Of a DNA stretch of 6,675 nucleotides, positions 5,649-6,675 are shown one piece after another. Source of the DNA: Planctomycetota bacterium (GTDB lineage Bacteria; Planctomycetota; Phycisphaerae; Phycisphaerales; UBA1924). A program made the position numbers and the translations under genes. Each line of letters opens with the position of its first letter. Position 1 is the stretch's first letter. The notes under the pieces are model-generated. The model was not told where the DNA came from and did no database searches. It saw only the letters and a program-made list of their open reading frames with translations. Location of the stretch: NCBI GenBank assembly GCA_023412695.1, contig JAEYNG010000368.1:1-6675 (forward strand). The letters are read 5' to 3'.

Positions 5649-6437
5649 ATGCAGATCGAGATGCGTCCGGTGGGCGCGGTACGCCCGTATGAGAGCAACC
5701 CCCGCCGCAACGACGCGGCGGTGGATGCGGTGGCCAAGAGCATCCGCGAGTACGGGTTCCGCCAGCCGATCGTCGTTGACTCTGACGGCGTGGTCGTGGT
5801 GGGGCACACGCGGCTGAAGGCGGCGCTCAAGCTCGGCCTTGAACAGGTCCCGGTGCACGTGGCGACGGGGCTGACGCCCGAGCAGGCGCGGGCCTACCGC
5901 ATCGCCGACAACCAGACGGCCTCGATCGCGGAGTGGGACCCGGACCTCTTGAACAGCGAGTTGGCCGCGCTCAAGGCGATCGACTACGACCTGTCGCTGC
6001 TCGGATGGTCCGACAAAGACCTTGATGAACTGATGGCCCCTAAGGGCAACGAGGGGCTGGTCGACCCCGACGACGTGCCCGCGCCGCCCGACGCGGCGAC
6101 GACCAAGCCGGGCGACCTGATCATCTTGGGCAACCACCGGCTGCTGTGCGGCGATAGCGGGAGCGCCAGCGACCTCGACCGCCTGCTTGACGGCAAGCAG
6201 ATTCACCTTGTCAACATGGATCCTCCCTACAACGTGAAGGTCGAGCCGCGGAGCAACAACGCGATCGCGGCCGGGCTCTCGTCATTCCAGGCGAGCAACA
6301 CCAGACCCCAGCACCACCACCAGGACATGGACCTGGCTCGCCACCCCGAGATCGCCGCCTTCGCGGACGTGGTGCTTGCCTTCTTGCTGCTGGTGCTCTT
6401 CTTCGATGCCATCGTGCGTTCTCCAAGTGTGGTCTAG
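5649..6437 (+). pseudogene. ParB-like / DNA N-methyltransferase fusion, truncated after motif IV
   Basis: The family is a ParB/sulfiredoxin-fold domain fused to a beta-class DNA adenine/cytosine-N methyltransferase, common in prophages and mobile islands. Here residues 1-95 are the ParB-like part: NPRRND (17-22), VVGHTRLKAAL (50-60) and ADNQTAS (86-92). Residues 96-135 link to the methylase part, with ILGNHRLLCGDS (159-170) and the catalytic motif IV NMDPPYNV (189-196). Similarity continues to DLARHPE (228-234), then ends; 235-262 is a hydrophobic run (VVLAFLLLVLFF) and a short tail. Family members are about 400-450 residues and carry target recognition and the FGGSG SAM-binding motif after this point; none of the three plus-strand frames beyond 6350 contains them. 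It is thus not a single frameshift but a loss or replacement of the C-terminal half, and methylation is very unlikely. A weak GGGGAA ribosome site is at 5638-5643. The frame is intact, so a ParB-like protein could still be made. Confidence 0.82.
6351..6412 (-). pseudogene. Possible start of a Lys/Ser/Ala-rich protein gene, broken at the methyltransferase junction
   Basis: On the minus strand GGAGA (6420-6424) stands seven bases before ATG 6412, and the frame opens as MASKKSTSSKKASTTSAKAA with nearly all codons ending in G or C. This looks like a genuine basic, low-complexity N-terminus. At about 6350 the frame runs into the antisense of the methyltransferase sequence and continues only to a stop at 6227 with Trp/Cys-rich, non-protein-like residues. 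I read it as the front end of a gene cut by the same rearrangement that removed the methyltransferase C-terminus. The alternative is a chance frame opposite the hydrophobic tail of the plus-strand gene. Confidence 0.4.
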
Positions 6438-6443
6438 ATGCGG

Positions 6444-6464
6444 CCCGGCGCACGCTGCGCCGGG
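6444..6464. terminator. 9-bp hairpin just after the truncated methyltransferase
   Basis: CCCGGCGCA (6444-6452), loop CGC, TGCGCCGGG (6456-6464) form a perfect stem beginning 7 nt after the TAG. It lies between the plus-strand gene and the minus-strand gene ending at 6518 and is symmetrical enough to act on both strands. No U-tract follows, so the termination role is inferred from position and stability. Confidence 0.5.
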
Positions 6465-6470
6465 TGAAGT

Positions 6471-6498
6471 CGCCCGCCGCGGTCTCCCGCGGGGGGCG
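6471..6498. other. Second GC-rich hairpin in the same gap
   Basis: CGCCC (6471-6475) pairs with GGGCG (6494-6498) and, after a G/G mismatch, CCGCGG (6477-6482) pairs with CCGCGG (6487-6492) around TCTC. It lies 20 nt past the stop of the minus-strand gene, where a terminator or 3'-end stabilising stem would be expected. There is no T-run. Confidence 0.45.
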
Positions 6499-6517
6499 GT
6501 GGTGGTCGTTGGTCAGC

Positions 6518-6675
6518 TCAGCAGCCCGCGACCCGCTCCATCTCGGCCAGGACCTCGCCGATCATGCTGCTTGGCCCGGCGGGCCTGCCCTTCTTGTCGC
6601 GGCCGAGGATCAGCGCGGCGGCGATGAGCGCCGATGGCAGCATCATCGGCGGCAGCCTCGAGCGCACCGGGCCGA
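6518..6675 (-). CDS. C-terminal 51 codons of an unrecognised protein (cut by window edge)
   Basis: A minus-strand frame enters from the right edge and ends at TGA 6520-6518. It reads RLPPMMLPSALIAAALILGR, then DKKGRPAGPSSMIGEVLAEM and ERVAGC. Nearly every codon ends in G or C (exceptions are two CCA), a strong coding signal in DNA of this composition, and the residue pattern (hydrophobic helix, short basic turn, amphipathic helix) is protein-like. The start is outside the window. I do not recognise the family. It converges on the truncated methyltransferase, with two hairpins between them, and may belong to the same mobile segment, but nothing visible proves this. Confidence 0.7.
   Translation of the reverse strand, partial: GPVRSRLPPMMLPSALIAAALILGRDKKGRPAGPSSMIGEVLAEMERVAGC

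Noticed and set aside
5634..6206. 190-codon minus-strand open frame opposite the ParB-like domain
   Set aside because: Antisense of a recognised domain; no ribosome site or family pattern.

Overview
This is GC-rich bacterial DNA. The best match to its lineage is Planctomycetota (possibly Phycisphaerae), judged from two things: an ECF-type sigma factor of the Sigma70_ECF/TIGR02999 kind sits 7 nt upstream of a large Hanks-type Ser/Thr kinase, and the kinase has the N-terminal helical extension common in that phylum. The lineage is inferred from gene style only; there is no rRNA or other marker in the window.

Layout. At 1-1263 on the minus strand lies a two-gene unit, ECF sigma factor then kinase, with the kinase running off the left edge. 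A divergent intergenic region (1264-1450) with two hairpins leads to a 66-residue basic protein on the plus strand (1451-1651). It is followed by a 12-bp terminator hairpin and about 370 nt without a recognisable gene. At 2075-3319 is a stand-alone protein with a PD-(D/E)XK-nuclease-like N-terminal half and an unrecognised C-terminal half. After a 400-nt intergenic stretch, 3725-5410 encodes an unusual membrane-anchored protein: cytoplasmic zinc ribbon, one membrane segment, coiled coil, fibronectin-III-like domain and an amino-acid-binding (SBP family 3) domain. A structured intergenic region then leads to 5649-6437, the front part of a ParB-like/DNA N-methyltransferase fusion whose homology stops just after catalytic motif IV. 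The right edge holds the C-terminal 51 codons of a minus-strand gene, and probably a second minus-strand gene start facing the truncated methyltransferase.

How the parts may work together. The sigma/kinase pair is a self-contained signalling unit. The nuclease, the sensor and the ParB-methyltransferase each look like single-gene accessory cargo; I see no operon linking them, and the sensor gene is visibly less GC-rich than its neighbours. The most interesting points are the sensor's domain combination, an identical TAAACT-N6-ATG arrangement before two unrelated genes that suggests leaderless transcription, and the abrupt junction at about 6350 where the methyltransferase loses its SAM-binding half.
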